Shown here one piece after another: positions 1 through 12,333 of a stretch of DNA of 64,000 nucleotides. Source of the DNA: Lunularia cruciata (Eukaryota > Streptophyta > Marchantiopsida > Lunulariales > Lunulariaceae); NCBI GenBank assembly GCA_948567375.1, contig OX419757.1, positions 12,524,001-12,588,000 of the forward strand, read 5' to 3'. The notes under the pieces are model-generated. The model saw nothing but the letters and a program-made list of their open reading frames with translations. It was not told the DNA's origin and did not search any database. The first letter of the stretch is position 1. Every line of letters begins with the position of its first letter. The position numbers and the translations under genes are program-made.

Positions 1-620
1 TCAATCCTAAAATCTACTATCTTTCATGCATTATTATGTTGCTTAGCATGTCTTCCTGGATCACTTGTTGCCATCCTACCTTTAAAAAGATCCACTCGAG
101 GGATCGATGACAAAATTCCACCACCCACCACCAGCTGTAACCACGACGAAATAGCATGTTAAGCACTCTCGAATAGACGAGAATGAGATTCATGAAATGC
201 TCACATGATTCTCGTCGTGAAGTGTTCTCCCGAAGGTTCTTATTGTCGTTAGACAAGCACAATTTGTAGTCTGCCACTACTGACACTTCTCATCAGGGCA
301 TCTACTGAATAAAGAGCATAACATGTCAGTCAACTCGGAGTATCTAAAATTGTGGTTCTTAGAAGTAAAGTATTTTACGTGTAACCCATAAAGATTTCAT
401 GGGTAGTGGTTTCGAGAATACAACTAAAATTTCTGGATGGGGCACTCGCAGGAGTGAAATATTTACGGAAATCAAAATCATTTTATGGGGTTACGAGGAT
501 CCCATAAAATCTTAATTGGGCACTAATTGAGTATTAATGGATTAAGATTAAGATTCAAATTTGAATATCAAAAGTCGTGTAACATTTGGGATAAAGGTGC
601 AAATGCTTCGATGAGTTTGG
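1..620. other. No recognisable gene
   Basis: I recognise no coding region or RNA gene here. The only clear structure is a 10-bp perfect inverted repeat, with arms at 480-489 and 501-510 around an 11-nt spacer. The open frames are short and lack recognisable domains. The texture resembles the decayed retroelement DNA that follows, but I cannot assign it to a family. Confidence 0.5.
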
Positions 621-880
621 ACACCCGATGCTTCCCCTTTCATTTCTTAGTTGCATTAGTGCAATTTCAATCAACAATGCAATGTCCATGCCTTAGTGCA
701 ATTTAGCTCTGCAAGCAATTCTGCACACCTGATGCTTCCCCCTTTATTTCTTAGTTGCATTAGCGCAATTTCAATCAACAATGCCATGTCCATACCTTAG
801 TGCAATTTTGCTTTGGATTTGATCCATAGTGCCGTGCCTTAGTGCAATTTTGCTCAGCAAGCAATGTTGCACATCACTAC
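621..880. repeat. 104-bp tandem repeat, about 2.5 copies
   Basis: A unit starting ACACCCGATGCTTCCCC at 621 recurs at 725 as ACACCTGATGCTTCCCC, an offset of 104 bp, and the two copies match closely along their length. A partial third copy of the 'CCTTAGTGCAATTTTGCT' part lies at about 835-875. The unit carries several internal 'TTAGTGCAATTT' or 'TTAGCGCAATTT' words, so it is itself built from shorter repeats. No gene overlaps it. Confidence 0.85.
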
Positions 881-1109
881 TTGCTTATGGTTCCGTCAGA
901 CAATAATAAAGTGCATTTGGAAAATATGAGAAGTGAGGTAGAGAGTGACCTTGATGATAAAGGGAGTTATAGAGTATAGGTGGACAATTGGAGTGAAGAT
1001 GAGAAGACCAGGCGCTAGAACTCTTGTTTCGGTGGTGGAACTTTGTAGACCATACTAGATAATTGCAAAGTAGAATGCGACGTGTTCATAGCATTCAGTT
1101 GTTTTGAAA

Positions 1110-1390
1110 TTCTTTTGAGGGTTTGATACTAGACAACTCCCTTGGATGGATGTATTCTTGTTTAAAGCCTTGATGGATGTTATAAAAGATCATCTTGTGT
1201 TAGAAAATTTATCAAAGAGAAATCAAACTCTTGTATGGATGCAAGTTGCAATGGCTTTGGATAAGTTTGGGCACAACAAGAATGGGGTATCAATAGCTAG
1301 AGGATTGAATATTTGGAGTACTATTGTAGGATCAATTGTTAGATTCATTGATTGAATAATTGGGGTATTAGTGTAGGGTCAATTCTTAGA
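1110..1390 (+). pseudogene. PIF/Harbinger-like transposase fragment (tentative)
   Basis: A 69-codon open stretch (1146-1355) contains a block reading roughly 'QVAMALDKFGHNKNGVSIAR' followed by 'STIVGSIVRFI'. This resembles the N-terminal helix-turn-helix-like region of plant PIF/Harbinger (DDE_Tnp4) transposases, where a 'Q-V/L-A-x-x-L-x-x-x-G' block precedes a 'S-x-G-T-V-x-x' helix. The frame ends at a stop right after this region and I see no DDE catalytic part downstream, so only a fragment remains. The family call rests on motif resemblance and could be wrong. Confidence 0.35.
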
Positions 1391-2005
1391 TTCATAGAGT
1401 AAATCACAGATTGTACTTGTATCAATCTTGGAGAAAGAAGTAAAGTGGTTTGAGAATGAACAGAAAATGAAAATTTCTTTCTTTTCCCTTAGCACAAAAA
1501 CCAATCATCAATGGGTTAAATATATTTTAACCGTAAGGAATTCTATTCCGTAAATGGACCAAGTAGTATGCAATGATGAAAGGAGAAAAATACACTTTGT
1601 TGGAAGTAAGGCAATCCTTTATGAGTTTTCTTGCTCAAGGAGATCTCTATTATATCTATTCCTTCTTGCTATCTAAGTTGCACTTCTACTCAATCTCTTA
1701 TTAGAGTTTCCTATGGCAATGCCTAATCTAACTATGGCAATGCCTAATCTAATTTTAAATATTCAAGCAAAAAATTATGAGTACACACTTGATGTTTGTA
1801 CAATTCAAAATTTATTGCTAGTGTACAATTTCAAGTATTTCACTAGTTTACTATTCCAAAAGTATTTCACTAGTTACTTAGAGTGCCTATATCTTTGAAG
1901 GCTTCCTCTCGGTGGAGTGCCTTTTGGCATGAATTTCTAGAGACAATGGATTGCATTTGCCTCTAAGGTACCTAACTAATTGTTTAGTTGGTACTTTGTA
2001 TCTAG
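1391..2005. other. Intergenic, small 21-bp duplication
   Basis: No gene recognised. The sequence TATGGCAATGCCTAATCTAA occurs twice head to tail at about 1712-1753. The remainder is AT-rich low-information DNA. Confidence 0.5.
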
Positions 2006-2960
2006 CTATTTTAACAAGTAGGTGTTACAAGTTTTTCTAAACTTCTTATTAGAGTGCTCTTTTAACCATAAGGATAGGAGATTCAACTTCTCCTCCTCAT
2101 AAGCCTGGCTCTTCAGTCTTTGTATTTTGAACTTGAGCTCATGCCATTTTGCTTGCAGTGCTTGAAAGTTCCTTTCTTCCTTTACTTTCTTGATGAAGAA
2201 ATTCCTGGCTTCGTCTAGTTGATGAACCATTGTCTACTTGTCTTCCTCCATCTAGTCATTTCAAGTAGCTCATTCTACTTGCAGTGCCTCTTGCATTCAA
2301 TACTCTCTCTTGCTTGCTTGGCCAATTCTTTCTCCAACTCCATAGCCATATGGTCCAATTTAATTGCAACTTCCTTGCAATACTCTTGCATTTTAATTTC
2401 TAAGGTGTTGATCTTATCTTAAGTCTCCTTTAATTAATTTCTAGTGCTCCCCAATTCTCTACTCTTGCCATGTAATTGAATTTGGTTTGATGTTGTTTGT
2501 GCTCAAGTTAGGGTGCCCTTAGCTCTCCTTGTATCTTCTTTGTACTTGGCTATTAAGGTGCATCATTTAGGTTGTTCATCAAAATAACCTACATGATGGA
2601 AGTTGGCAAGAAATCTCTTCCTTTCCTCTTAGGTCAGGAGGTTGGTCTCCATGTAAAAGTGAATGGCTTATAGAGCAAGGCATGTAGCAACTCCATCTTC
2701 CTCAAAGTCTAGGTGTAGGGTCATGATTTGTAGATAGAACATGTTAGCCTAGTCACTTGGCTTGCTTGAATACATATATTCAAAGAAAAAACCTTGGCTA
2801 TTGGTTAAGTAGGTAATTTGTTTGGGTTTTAAGACTTTCATAATTGCTTCTTCTATGGCCCTCCTTGTAGGATTCTTGTAATTGGCTGCTCTACACCCAT
2901 TGTTCTTTGGCTCCTTGGAAGAATGGTCTCAATGATATGGTGCTAGCAAAGTTATCCTAT
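2006..2960 (-). pseudogene. Decayed element ORF, copy A
   Basis: Read on the minus strand from about 2930, the frame gives 'NPTRRAIEEAIMKVLK', then 'METNLLT*EERKRFLANFHH', then a charged, coiled-coil-like stretch. It ends near 2006 with 'QAYEEEKLNLLSLWLKEHS'. Frameshifts and stops break it repeatedly. The same modules in the same order occur in the copy at 6462-7925, so this is a repeated element-encoded protein and not a host gene. I do not recognise the family. The order and the long coiled-coil are compatible with a retroelement gag-like or accessory protein, but no zinc knuckle, protease or RT is attached to it. Confidence 0.6.
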
Positions 2961-5425
2961 TGTACATGATCATCGTCCTTCCCAACATTATATACATGTC
3001 ATTCACTAGATTGGTGCTTCCCTCATTGACATCATGTTCTTGTTGGTAAGCTGTCATGGTAATGCTTTACTACAATGGTCTCTCACCAAGACAAGGTCAA
3101 GACATGATGACTTTGATAATCAAATCACTCTGATGGGTGTGGTATAACAATTGCACCCCAAGGGTGTAAATTATTTTATAGTTGTACACATTTATCAATA
3201 CAACCAATCTCTACTTCCCTAACCCACTTGGCTTTCTTGAAATATCTTCTCCCTTGCATCTTTGATCAGTTCATCAACATGCTTCCCATATTCTTCCAAT
3301 TCTTGGTGGACATATTTAAGATGTTGACAAATTTTTTATCAATATGTTTCTATAGCTTCTCATCCAATTTGGTCAATTTCTTAGTAAAATACTTCTTTGT
3401 CCCCAAAGAATGTATCTCTAACTTCAACTCCCAGAGCTTTGAATGATAAACTTGGATCAACACCATCACTCCTATTTGAGTCTTCAATTGGTTTGTGGTA
3501 TCCTCTGCTATTTTGATCACCTATGTTTACTCCTTGTCCAAAGTATCTCAAATGGATTGCACCTCATATCCACCTCTTGCCTGATTTGCACACAAAGGAT
3601 CTACTTGAGGTCGTCATGGCAATTGATTGTCGTTGAATTTCAATGGCAATGAAAATAGAGAACCTTTAGTCCTTGCTTGAGAGACACCACCTCCTCATCT
3701 CTAGCACTTAATTTCTCCTTGTGATTCTTCTTCATCTCCTCCCCATGATGCTCAAACCTCCCATTAAGGGTTAGCAAATTGGAGTCCAATTGGGAGATTC
3801 AGGGTTTGTGCTCATGAGATCTTCTTCATCCGATCAATCTCCTTCAATTTCTCTTTTTGGGTCACCTTGTAGTCCATGGTGTTTGTTTGCACTAGATAAT
3901 ACTAACCTTCACTAGGTGCAGCTTTGCTTGGTACTATTCTAACAAGGTGTAGCTATCTTTTTTCCATACCTTGTGATTCATGGACAAGACATTATGCTTC
4001 TCTCTTGCTTGTCATAGATTTGCATATAACCCATCATAGTCTTGATCAATCGCTTATAACCCATCATAGTCTTGATACATAGGCATCAGGTCCTCTATGG
4101 CTTTTAACACTAGCTCCAACATGTGAACAACCCAAGTTGGTAGGAGTGGGTAATTCTTAGGGTAATTTAACCTAGCTCATAGGCCACTAGGGCCTAACTA
4201 GCCCTTATTTCTTCTTGTTGTGGTGTTGGGTCTGCTTCTTGTTCTTGGAGGTGATCACAAATAGGTGTCATGGGCACTAAAGTGTGGTCTTCATGGGATC
4301 TCAATGGGGAACTTGGTATTCCCTTCCCTTCACCAATCTTCTACTACACAACAATTTAGTAGTTCCTATGATTTTAGCAATAGCTATTGAAGTCATAATT
4401 GCTTTGTCCAAGCATAAGGAGAGATGTCTCCTTAAATCCTTCCCCTTGTTTGCACTTGAGAACCTCTCTCATGTGATTATGAAGGTGTGGTCTGGATGTC
4501 CTTGAGTACAAGTCCTTGGGATGGAGTCACCACTTGTTTCCTTTTTGAAGGCAATGCAAGTGAACTCCTCACCATCTCCACTTGTGGTGTTTGAGGAGAA
4601 GTCTCCTTAAGTTGCAATTGGGATATCAAAATATCCTCCATGTTCACCATTGTCTCTTCTTCTCTCTTGGTGGTGAGCTGGTCCAGTGCTCCCAACACCA
4701 CCATAACCATGAGGTGGATTCTACTTCCATACCTTGCTCTACATCGCCTCCCTCACCTATAGATCACCCTTTGATTTGAGAGAAGGAAGTCTTTTGTTTT
4801 TGAGGCACTACCTCCCTTGCCAATGATGATTCCTTCTCCACACTCACTTGTGGTTCTTTGACTTGGGGAGTTCTTCATGAGTTGTGGTCAATCCCACCTT
4901 CACTTCCTGATCCAACTCACCTATAGATTAGGAATTCTCCTTATTTGAAGAGCTCACAACCTATAGTTTAGGCTGATGTCTCTTACCTTACTAGGTTGGC
5001 ATTGCAATGCCTTTGTTTGCTTTTGCTTGCTCCCATAACCTTATCAATTGGTGCCTATTTCCCTATCTTTTGATTAGGAAGGCATCTTTATACTTCTTGG
5101 TCTCTATTGCATGCTAAGGATGGGCTTGATGGTAGCCTTCCAAGTAGTAGTGAAGAAGGAAGAGCATCTGCTCTTCCTTCTTCAGTAGCCGCATCCTAAT
5201 GTAAAATTTTAAGATGAATGGAGAGAGGAAGGTGTTTCCTCCTTGCATTTTTAGTTTCTCCATCATCTCAATCGAGGAGTGCAAAAATAAAATATCTTTG
5301 CCCAATCCATGGGTTTTCCTTCATGCAACAACTAGAAGAAGGTGGCCTATCCATTGTCAATGTAAGTTGCCCTCATTGATTTGAAGATCTTCATGAATAA
5401 GATCACCATAGTGCAACAAGTAGGA
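2961..5425. other. Decayed repeat DNA, no intact gene
   Basis: The plus strand is rich in C and T, and its minus strand carries short open pieces, for example 4710-4477 (77 codons, Gln/Thr/Glu-rich) and 5305-5114 (63 codons). They look like further pieces of the same kind of element ORF seen at 2.0-2.95 kb and 6.4-7.9 kb. None carries a domain I can name. A 21-nt phrase containing 'ATAACCCATCATAGTCTTGA' is repeated at about 4025-4075. Confidence 0.4.
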
Positions 5426-5429
5426 CCAT

Positions 5430-6210
5430 TATTATGATGACATACTTATAGTGTCAATGTGCTTATAGTATAGTCAATAAGAATAGTTTGTTCCCATGAG
5501 GATACTATTTGGAAATGCCTGGAAGTGAAGTGAAACACACACTTTATTATCTCTTGGTAACCTCTTGGGTAGAAACTACTCCAAAAGAGTGTAGTGTTAC
5601 CCTTTGTGTTGCACTTTAGCCAACAAAAGATCATCAAACTAATCACTTTCACTCTAAAGGATCTAGCCAGGATTGCTCCTAAAGGTGATGGTTCATTCAA
5701 CTTTCAGTGCCATTCCATTCCTAAGATACATTTTTTGCAAATGTGTTCTACCCTTCCTAGAAGTCATGACTTGTAGGACAAAGCTTTTTGCTACTTCTTG
5801 TCTAAGTTTTTGATTTTGTGGTACAACTTGCGGGATGAGCTTCATAATCCACTTGTTGCACATGTTCACTCCTCCAAATTCTTCAATGCATATCTTGATC
5901 AATAGCAAGTACCTACTTGGCACTAAGTATTAAAGACCTACTACAAAATTCCTCACCTCTAGTCTTGATTAAATATTGAAACAACATGCAAAGAAGCAAG
6001 AGCACTCTTTACTTGTAATGAAAGCTTTTATTCCAAAAGAATGAGTGAAAAAACATGAATGCAAACAACACTCTACTTTATATACAACTTTGGCTTTGAA
6101 GCTGAAGGGATCAAAATACAAGTGAATCCTAAAAAATCCAAGTCTAAATTTTCCATCACTAATTCTATTATCTTAATCCTATCTTATCTTAATCATCTAT
6201 AGAATGATTA
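5430..6210 (-). repeat. LTR-like block related to those at 7926 and 20439
   Basis: The core shares ordered blocks with 7926-8350: 'GTTTGTTCCCATGAGGATAC' matches 'ATTTGTTCCCATAGAGATAT', then 'CTCTTGGGTAGAAAC' matches 'CTCTTGGGCAGAAGC', then 'GGTGATGGTTCA' matches 'TGTGATGGTTCA'. Read on the minus strand it has a TATATAAAG box near 6090 and an AATAAAAGC signal near 6036-6028, as expected of an LTR promoter and polyadenylation site. It is strongly diverged from the other copies. The outer ends are not resolved, so the limits are approximate. Confidence 0.5.
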
Positions 6211-6461
6211 GGCTCCTACACAGGTCAAGGGAGAATCTATTTTTGGTGTACAACCCCAAGTACCTATATGAACCCAAGGGCACTCCCCTTGAAGTATATA
6301 TAACTCTGAGTGTATTGCCATTTCAAGGGAACTCATCCTCAACTCTTTATGACTCAAAGTGCCAATCAACTCTAAGTGCACTCCTTTAAAATACATGTAA
6401 TGTTGTGTGCAAGCATGACCAGCCTACTTAGAGTGCTCAACTATTGTACAAATCTGAGTAC

Positions 6462-7925
6462 CTAATCCTTTCTAAAGAGTGCATGTCTAATTGAAGGATT
6501 TCCTTTTGGGGGAGTTATTTGTGTTGGAGCTATTGGGAATGAAGTGCTTTGTTCACCTCTCACGTCTCTAGTTAATTGATCTGTTTGGGCTTGAAACCAA
6601 GCAATTTCTAACAAGAAGGTTTGGCAAACTTCATTAAACTTTTCATCTGAATACTCCTTCAAGTACAAGGACATGATGTTCATGTGTCCCTCCTTGTAAG
6701 CCTGATTTTGCATACATTATACTTGCATCTTCAATGTACAGGTCTTTGGCCTTCATCACCTTCTCCTTCACCAAGTCCTCTCTAGCCTTCTAAGTGTAAA
6801 CATACTTGTGCATGGCGTTGCTCAGCATGGTGTAGTTCAACACATTAGGGAACTTGGCTTGGTACTGGGGCATTAGACCTTCCATCAAGTGCAATGCAAA
6901 ACTTATTGAGTGGATGATGAAGTTTTCACCTTCCTGCACATGCATTGACTTGGATGTTGTAGGTGATTCCCTTACTTTGATATACAATTCTGGTGTATCC
7001 TTAGGAAGATTAATTAGAATATTGACTTCTTCTTCTTCTTCTTGGTGATGTGACCTTCCTCTTTTGTTTGATCATCAGCCCTTTCTTCTTCTCTTGGCCA
7101 AAGCTCCTAGGTCCTTTGAGCACTCAGCTTGATCTTGTTCTTCTATTGCAAATTCTTCTTTTGGAACTGTGGGGCTCAAAGGTGCTTGCTTAAGCACTAC
7201 CTCTTCCTTTACAATGGTTTCTCCTTCATATGTAGGGCCCTTGTCCATGTCTTGGTCTTGCACTTGAGAAGCAGATTGAGCATCCTCCAAAATCTCTTCT
7301 CCTTCCTCATTATCTCCTAAGGTGGAGGTCAATCCTTGTAGAAGGAAGGACCCATGCTCCTCCTCATCTTCATCTTCATCACCTTTAGTGTCATCAACTC
7401 CATTTTCTAAGGAGGACACTTTGATAGTTTGGGTACTCACTTTTGACTTCTTGGCTAGACAAAGAGGTTGCTTCTTTGGAGTGGTATTTTTCCACTTCAA
7501 AGTAGCCTTTTTAGAGCCTTGGGTAGGACTAGCTCTTCATCTTTAGGCATGAATTGGCCCATCTCTACAAACTTGGCATCTGCCAGTTGATACTTGGTAA
7601 TTTGGGTACGTCTTTCAGGTTGTTCTTCAAAATAACGTATAGGATGAAAGTTGGTAGGGAACTGCTTCCTCTCTTCCTTGGTTAAGAGGTTTGTCCTCAT
7701 GTAGTAATACACTGAAAATGAGCAAGATAAGTGGCTCCCCCTTTGACTTCAAATCTTTGAGTAGGAGTTTGCATTGCTTATCAAACATTTTGGCCCAATC
7801 CATAAGCTCTCTTGCATACACATAATTAAAGAACATTGCTTGGCCATTAATTAAATAGATAGTTCATTTTTTTTGAAGAGTTTCATAATTGCCTCTACAA
7901 TGGCTCTTTTGGTAGGATCCTTGTT
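6462..7925 (-). pseudogene. Decayed element ORF, copy B
   Basis: On the minus strand the order is 'DPTKRAIVEAIMKLFK' (about 7910), 'MRTNLLTKEERKQFPTNFHP' (7700), a Lys/Glu/Asp-rich linker with an acidic run (7500-7075, 141 codons), then 'MQNQAYKEGHMNIMSLYLKE' (6713-6462). It parallels the copy at 2006-2960. The acidic, Gln-rich linker looks disordered. A short CTT microsatellite at 7026-7043 lies inside. Frames change at least four times, so it is not translatable as one protein. It directly abuts the LTR-like block that starts at 7926. The family is not recognised. Shared structure with copy A is the main support. Confidence 0.6.
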
Positions 7926-8350
7926 GTGACAACTCAACAAAGATCAGTTTGCAATAATGTATGAGTAATCATTTGTTCCCATAGAGATATTAGTCAGGAA
8001 TGTTCAAATACAAAGTGAAAGTAACTTAATAGTTCTATTGGTTACATCTTTAAACTCTTGGGCAGAAGCAACACCCAAAAGAGTAACAAATACTTGTTAG
8101 AGATATTACTACAAATAACTGTCACTCCAAATCACAATTCTTTAATTCCAATCCAAATTGATACCAATTGTGATGGTTCAATTGATACAAGGATGGCTAC
8201 TTTGCCATGAAGTGACTTTGCCTCAAAATTGCATTCCATCTCTCCAATAAAGGTAGAACTTCCTAGTTCAAAGTGACTTCGCATCAACTTCTTATTTATG
8301 GCTACAAATGATAAATACTGACAATACTCTAGTTCCCATAGATCCATCAA
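7926..8350. repeat. LTR-like block beginning TGTGACAA
   Basis: From TGTGACAA at 7926 onward, this stretch aligns block by block with 20439-20860 over about 390 bp, while the DNA to the left of both starts does not match. That marks a true repeat boundary. TG..CA-type ends and the related block at 5430-6210 suggest long terminal repeats. The right-hand limit and the orientation are uncertain. I see no target-site duplication. Confidence 0.6.
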
Positions 8351-9249
8351 GGTATTGCTTTAGATATGCTACACTCAAGATCAAATATACCAAATGAAAT
8401 TTAGAGATCTAGAATCCAAAATCTAACACTTCTTTCATTGCAATACAAATTTCTTCATACACTCATAGACAAAGGCATCTAATTGATACTCAAAATTAAG
8501 CAAAACAATGAGAACTTCATCAACACTTTGATTTAATTATATTCTCTTATTATTGAATGCAAAGCACTCTAAATGGCTACTCTAAATAGTTAGACCACTT
8601 GAAAGTTATAGATATTACCTAACTATTACATTACTTAACTATTACAATTGCTTTCTACTATGTTGTAGATACAAAGAAACTCTACTTACAAAACCACTAC
8701 TTCATATTTGTAACTGCTATTGACTTGGATTTGATCTGAGTACTACTTCTACTTTGGCTTCTTAGTCCAAATTATCTACACGTGTCTCTTGCACTTTGGG
8801 TGAATCATCTACTTCTACATCTACATCAGTTTGCACTGCAACTAAAGTCATAGATAGCCTAACGATCTCCTCCTCTACTCTAACTCACAAATGACTCAAG
8901 TAGCTGAGTCCACCTGCACTCCAATCTTAACTACTTTAGATTAGCTCATTGTCTTCTCATTGTCCTCTTAGAGTAAAGGTGAGACTATCTACATTCATTT
9001 TAACTAAATATAATCTAAAGCAAATACTATCTCCTACTTCTATCACCTTCCTATCTACTCTATCCCTAAGATGAATAAGCAAGTTATTAAATCTACCTCC
9101 TTTGCTGTCTTCCATCTTGTCTCCTACAACAACAACTTTAACTAGTGCAAGTATGCCTCCTGGAGTTCCACCTTGCCTCCAATGTGTATCATTGCCTTGA
9201 AATGCCAAGTGATGCCACAAATTGGACCTAAACCCTCCTTCATTGAGAG
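8351..9249. other. No recognisable gene
   Basis: AT-rich, with many CTAC/CTACTT words. It may be the continuation of the LTR-like block that starts at 7926. One minus-strand open stretch of 100 codons (9259-8957) has no recognisable domain and I do not call it as a gene. Confidence 0.4.
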
Positions 9250-9710
9250 TGCTTTGCATTAGTTACCTCCTCTACCAACTGCAAACACAGTTTTTGTAGT
9301 TCTACCGCATGCTTCTCCTCCCTCACTTTCTTCTCCTCCCTTATTTTGGATATTTGATCTTTGGCATGCTGGACAAGGTCATGCAGGTGTTGTTGTTCTT
9401 TGGCTTGGCTGGCCATCTTCTTCTACCAATCCCAACCCTTCTCTATAGCCACCCATCTCAATTCTGCCATAGTTTATTCTTGCATTTGGATTCGGGTGGT
9501 ATGGTGGAATAGATCAGTTTGTGCTTCCTCTAGCTCATTCTTCATCTTCAATAGGGCTTCCTTCTGCTCTAGGAGTTCTTCCTTTTGCCTCTCCAAGTAT
9601 TTCTATGCTGGTCATAACTTGCTTGTAAATCTGTCAAACTTTGTTGTTGGACAATTGTGTCAACCCAAAGTACTTTGGCTTTATGTCAAAATTGCATCAT
9701 CATCACCTTG
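9250..9710 (-). pseudogene. Coiled-coil element ORF relic
   Basis: Translated on the minus strand, this gives long heptad-like charged runs such as 'YLERQKEELLEQKEALLKMK' and 'DQISKIREEKKVREEKHAVE', broken by several in-frame stops. It resembles the coiled-coil half of the relics at 2.0-2.45 kb and 28.2-29.2 kb, so it is probably another piece of the same class of element protein. No enzymatic domain is visible. Confidence 0.45.
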
Positions 9711-12333
9711 AACTGATTTGCCCCTACAATCAGTGCCTTCACCATCTGCAACTTGTTCTTCACCTCTAGATGCTCTGCCTTTGCCTCTTGCATCTGCTCC
9801 GATAGGTATACCAACAATGGACACACCACACTAGCAAGTAATTTACCCCTTGAAATGTCTTGTCCTTTGATCCACCATCTTCTATGGACACAACCATTTG
9901 TACTTTGGTCCAGAGTTGCAATCACTTTACACCCAAACAAATTCCTTTAGAGCTCTTCTCCTTGGGTTTACTTGGCACAATGTGCCTTGGCTTCTTACTC
10001 CAATGTGATTGAGTTCCCCATTGGAACACCACCCTTGGCTCCTCTTCCTGCTCTTCTAGATTATCATCTTTTGGCAAGTCTATGCAAGAAACATTGATAC
10101 CTTCCATATGCTTGATTTCTTCATGGAATTTTCAATTGGATCTGTCCTCATTAGCTCTCCCAACATCTTGTTGTACCTTGGGTTCACCATCACTTCCATT
10201 GCTTGACTCCCAACTCTTGAGTGTAAGCTCTTCCTCCTATGTCTTTAAGTTTGACTCAACTTCTTCATCTTCTACTCTCAAGGACAAGTCCACCATTTCT
10301 ACGGCTCGACTTGAGTCCAATCTTTTAATTGTCCTCCTCTTTGTTGGTTACACAACATCCTTGGGTTAGGTTTGCTTCTTTGTCTCTAACACTAGTGCTA
10401 ACATCACCTTCTCTCAACCCATTTTGGCAAAGTGGTGGTTATTCTCCGTCACCTCCGCCATGTAGCACATTTCCTTGGGATCCATGACTCATTGTAAGTC
10501 CGGATGAAAGTGGTATACCATACTCTACCATTCTTTTGGTGTTACCAAGTTCAACCTCAAATAGAAATGAGCCATGAGTGGCATGAAGTAATGCGGTGGC
10601 AGGTCCATCTTCAACTATCCTACCATCTGCTTTGTCTGTTGGTAAAAAAAATCCACCCAATTTACACTTGTACCTACAAATAGTATGTTGAAGAAAATTG
10701 CCTACTATTTTGTTACATATGTGGTGCACTCCAACTTCATCATTTTTCACCATTGCTCCAATGATGCTTCACCTTATGGGGTCTACATAGGTATCTACCT
10801 TGTACATGTTCTTCTTCCTTGGCTCATTGAACAATACCTTCAACTCCTTTTTTTCCTCTGAAGCATCACACTTTTGATCAAAGGTAATCCCCATGGAATC
10901 TTTTGCATTGTTCCCCAATACCAATCTTCAATCAGCTTTGGTCCAATGCATAGGGTTTCATCTCTTCTCCTCTGCACTTGGACCATTGTTATAATTACTA
11001 GCGGCTATCTTGATCATGAACCCTAGAAAACTTAGATTCCAGTTCCAAGCTAGGAAAGTAATTTGGAGCTGGCTCAGTACTTCAAACCTTGCTATCATAT
11101 CTACTTACCAAATGACAAGATTTCTAACCAAGATTGTAGAACTTTATCAACTTCTCTTGCAAGGCATTTTGGCTTGCTTTAGCACACAACAACCCAATGA
11201 CTTGGTGTGCAACTCTACCTTAATCCAACAGATTACACAAACTAACAAGACTAACTTGATTCAACATTGCTAAATTCTCTTTGCTAAGTCTTGATTTTAT
11301 AGTTCTTTGAGTTGCAATTGTTCTTCACTCAAAATTCAGTCAAGAATCACACCTATTGCATTTTTACTCTTATCACTTTTGAATATAGGCTTGCATACGG
11401 TATTCATTCATGTTTGGAATACTTTCTTGGTTGGTGCGGTCTGGGTCAAGTTTGCAATTGAAGATCATCGGATCAAGTGTTGTCCCTGAGATGAAGTATC
11501 CTCACTTTGGATCTTCCATCCTTCCAAATCCAATTCAAGTCTTGTTTCACTCCGATAAAAAAGTTGACTTCCTTGGCTTTGATCAGATTTCCTACTTTGG
11601 ATCCAAATCTGCCAATTTCCTACATCTAACCTTTTTTTCTACTCCAAATATCACTCCTTATGCTGAAAATTGACAAAATAAATAAATGTGTGTACCACAC
11701 TTATAACCAGCTACGCTTCATCCATTGTTCATAGAGTGTTTACTATTGAAGTGCCTTTTAACTTTTAGGGTCAACTCCTTGTTTGCAAATTGGTATCTTT
11801 TGTCATGTCTCTTGCAACCCTAGCATCCAAGCCAAGTACCATTTGCCAATGGTCCTTGGTCCAATTCCATGGATTACCATGCATTCCCCTTGAATTTTTC
11901 TCTATTCTCCCATTTCATGAATCATGTGGAAGTTTGATAACTCCCAATTCTAGAGTAGGAATCCTAAGTGCTTGCTTCTAATTACATCCATCTTGCAATC
12001 AACAACCCACTTGTTCATAGCAAGGGATCTAAAGATAGCCTCAAGAGCCTTCATGTATGTTCTAGGAGTGACTACCATTTTTTCTTCACACAAAGGATGC
12101 TATGAGTAAATGTTGTACTATGCCAAGTACCTAAGATTGTGCCAAGTGCCACTCTTAGAAACAATTCTAAGCTCTCACTACTTCATAGAATTTCCAATAC
12201 ATTAATTGATCAGCTAAGAAGACACGTTGGATTGCAAAAAGTGCCACTATAGGCTAGGCGCTTCAATTTATACAATAACCTTGTTAAGAATCTTACATAA
12301 TATCACATTAGCCTTCTCTATCAACCCATTTGC
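9711..12333. other. Decayed repeat DNA downstream of the pol relic
   Basis: No intact gene. The longest minus-strand open stretch is 10753-10439 (104 codons), with no domain I recognise. Further scattered frames of 60-95 codons occur on both strands. The region lies on the 3' side of the Ty3 pol relic in transcription terms, but I cannot find an integrase C-terminus or a flanking LTR pair to attach it to that element. Confidence 0.4.

Noticed and set aside
1713-1898. 61-codon plus-strand frame
   Set aside because: It starts in a 21-bp duplication and has no coding signature.
7129-7546. Plus-strand Phe/Ser/Cys-rich frames
   Set aside because: They are antisense shadows of the acidic linker in the minus-strand element ORF.
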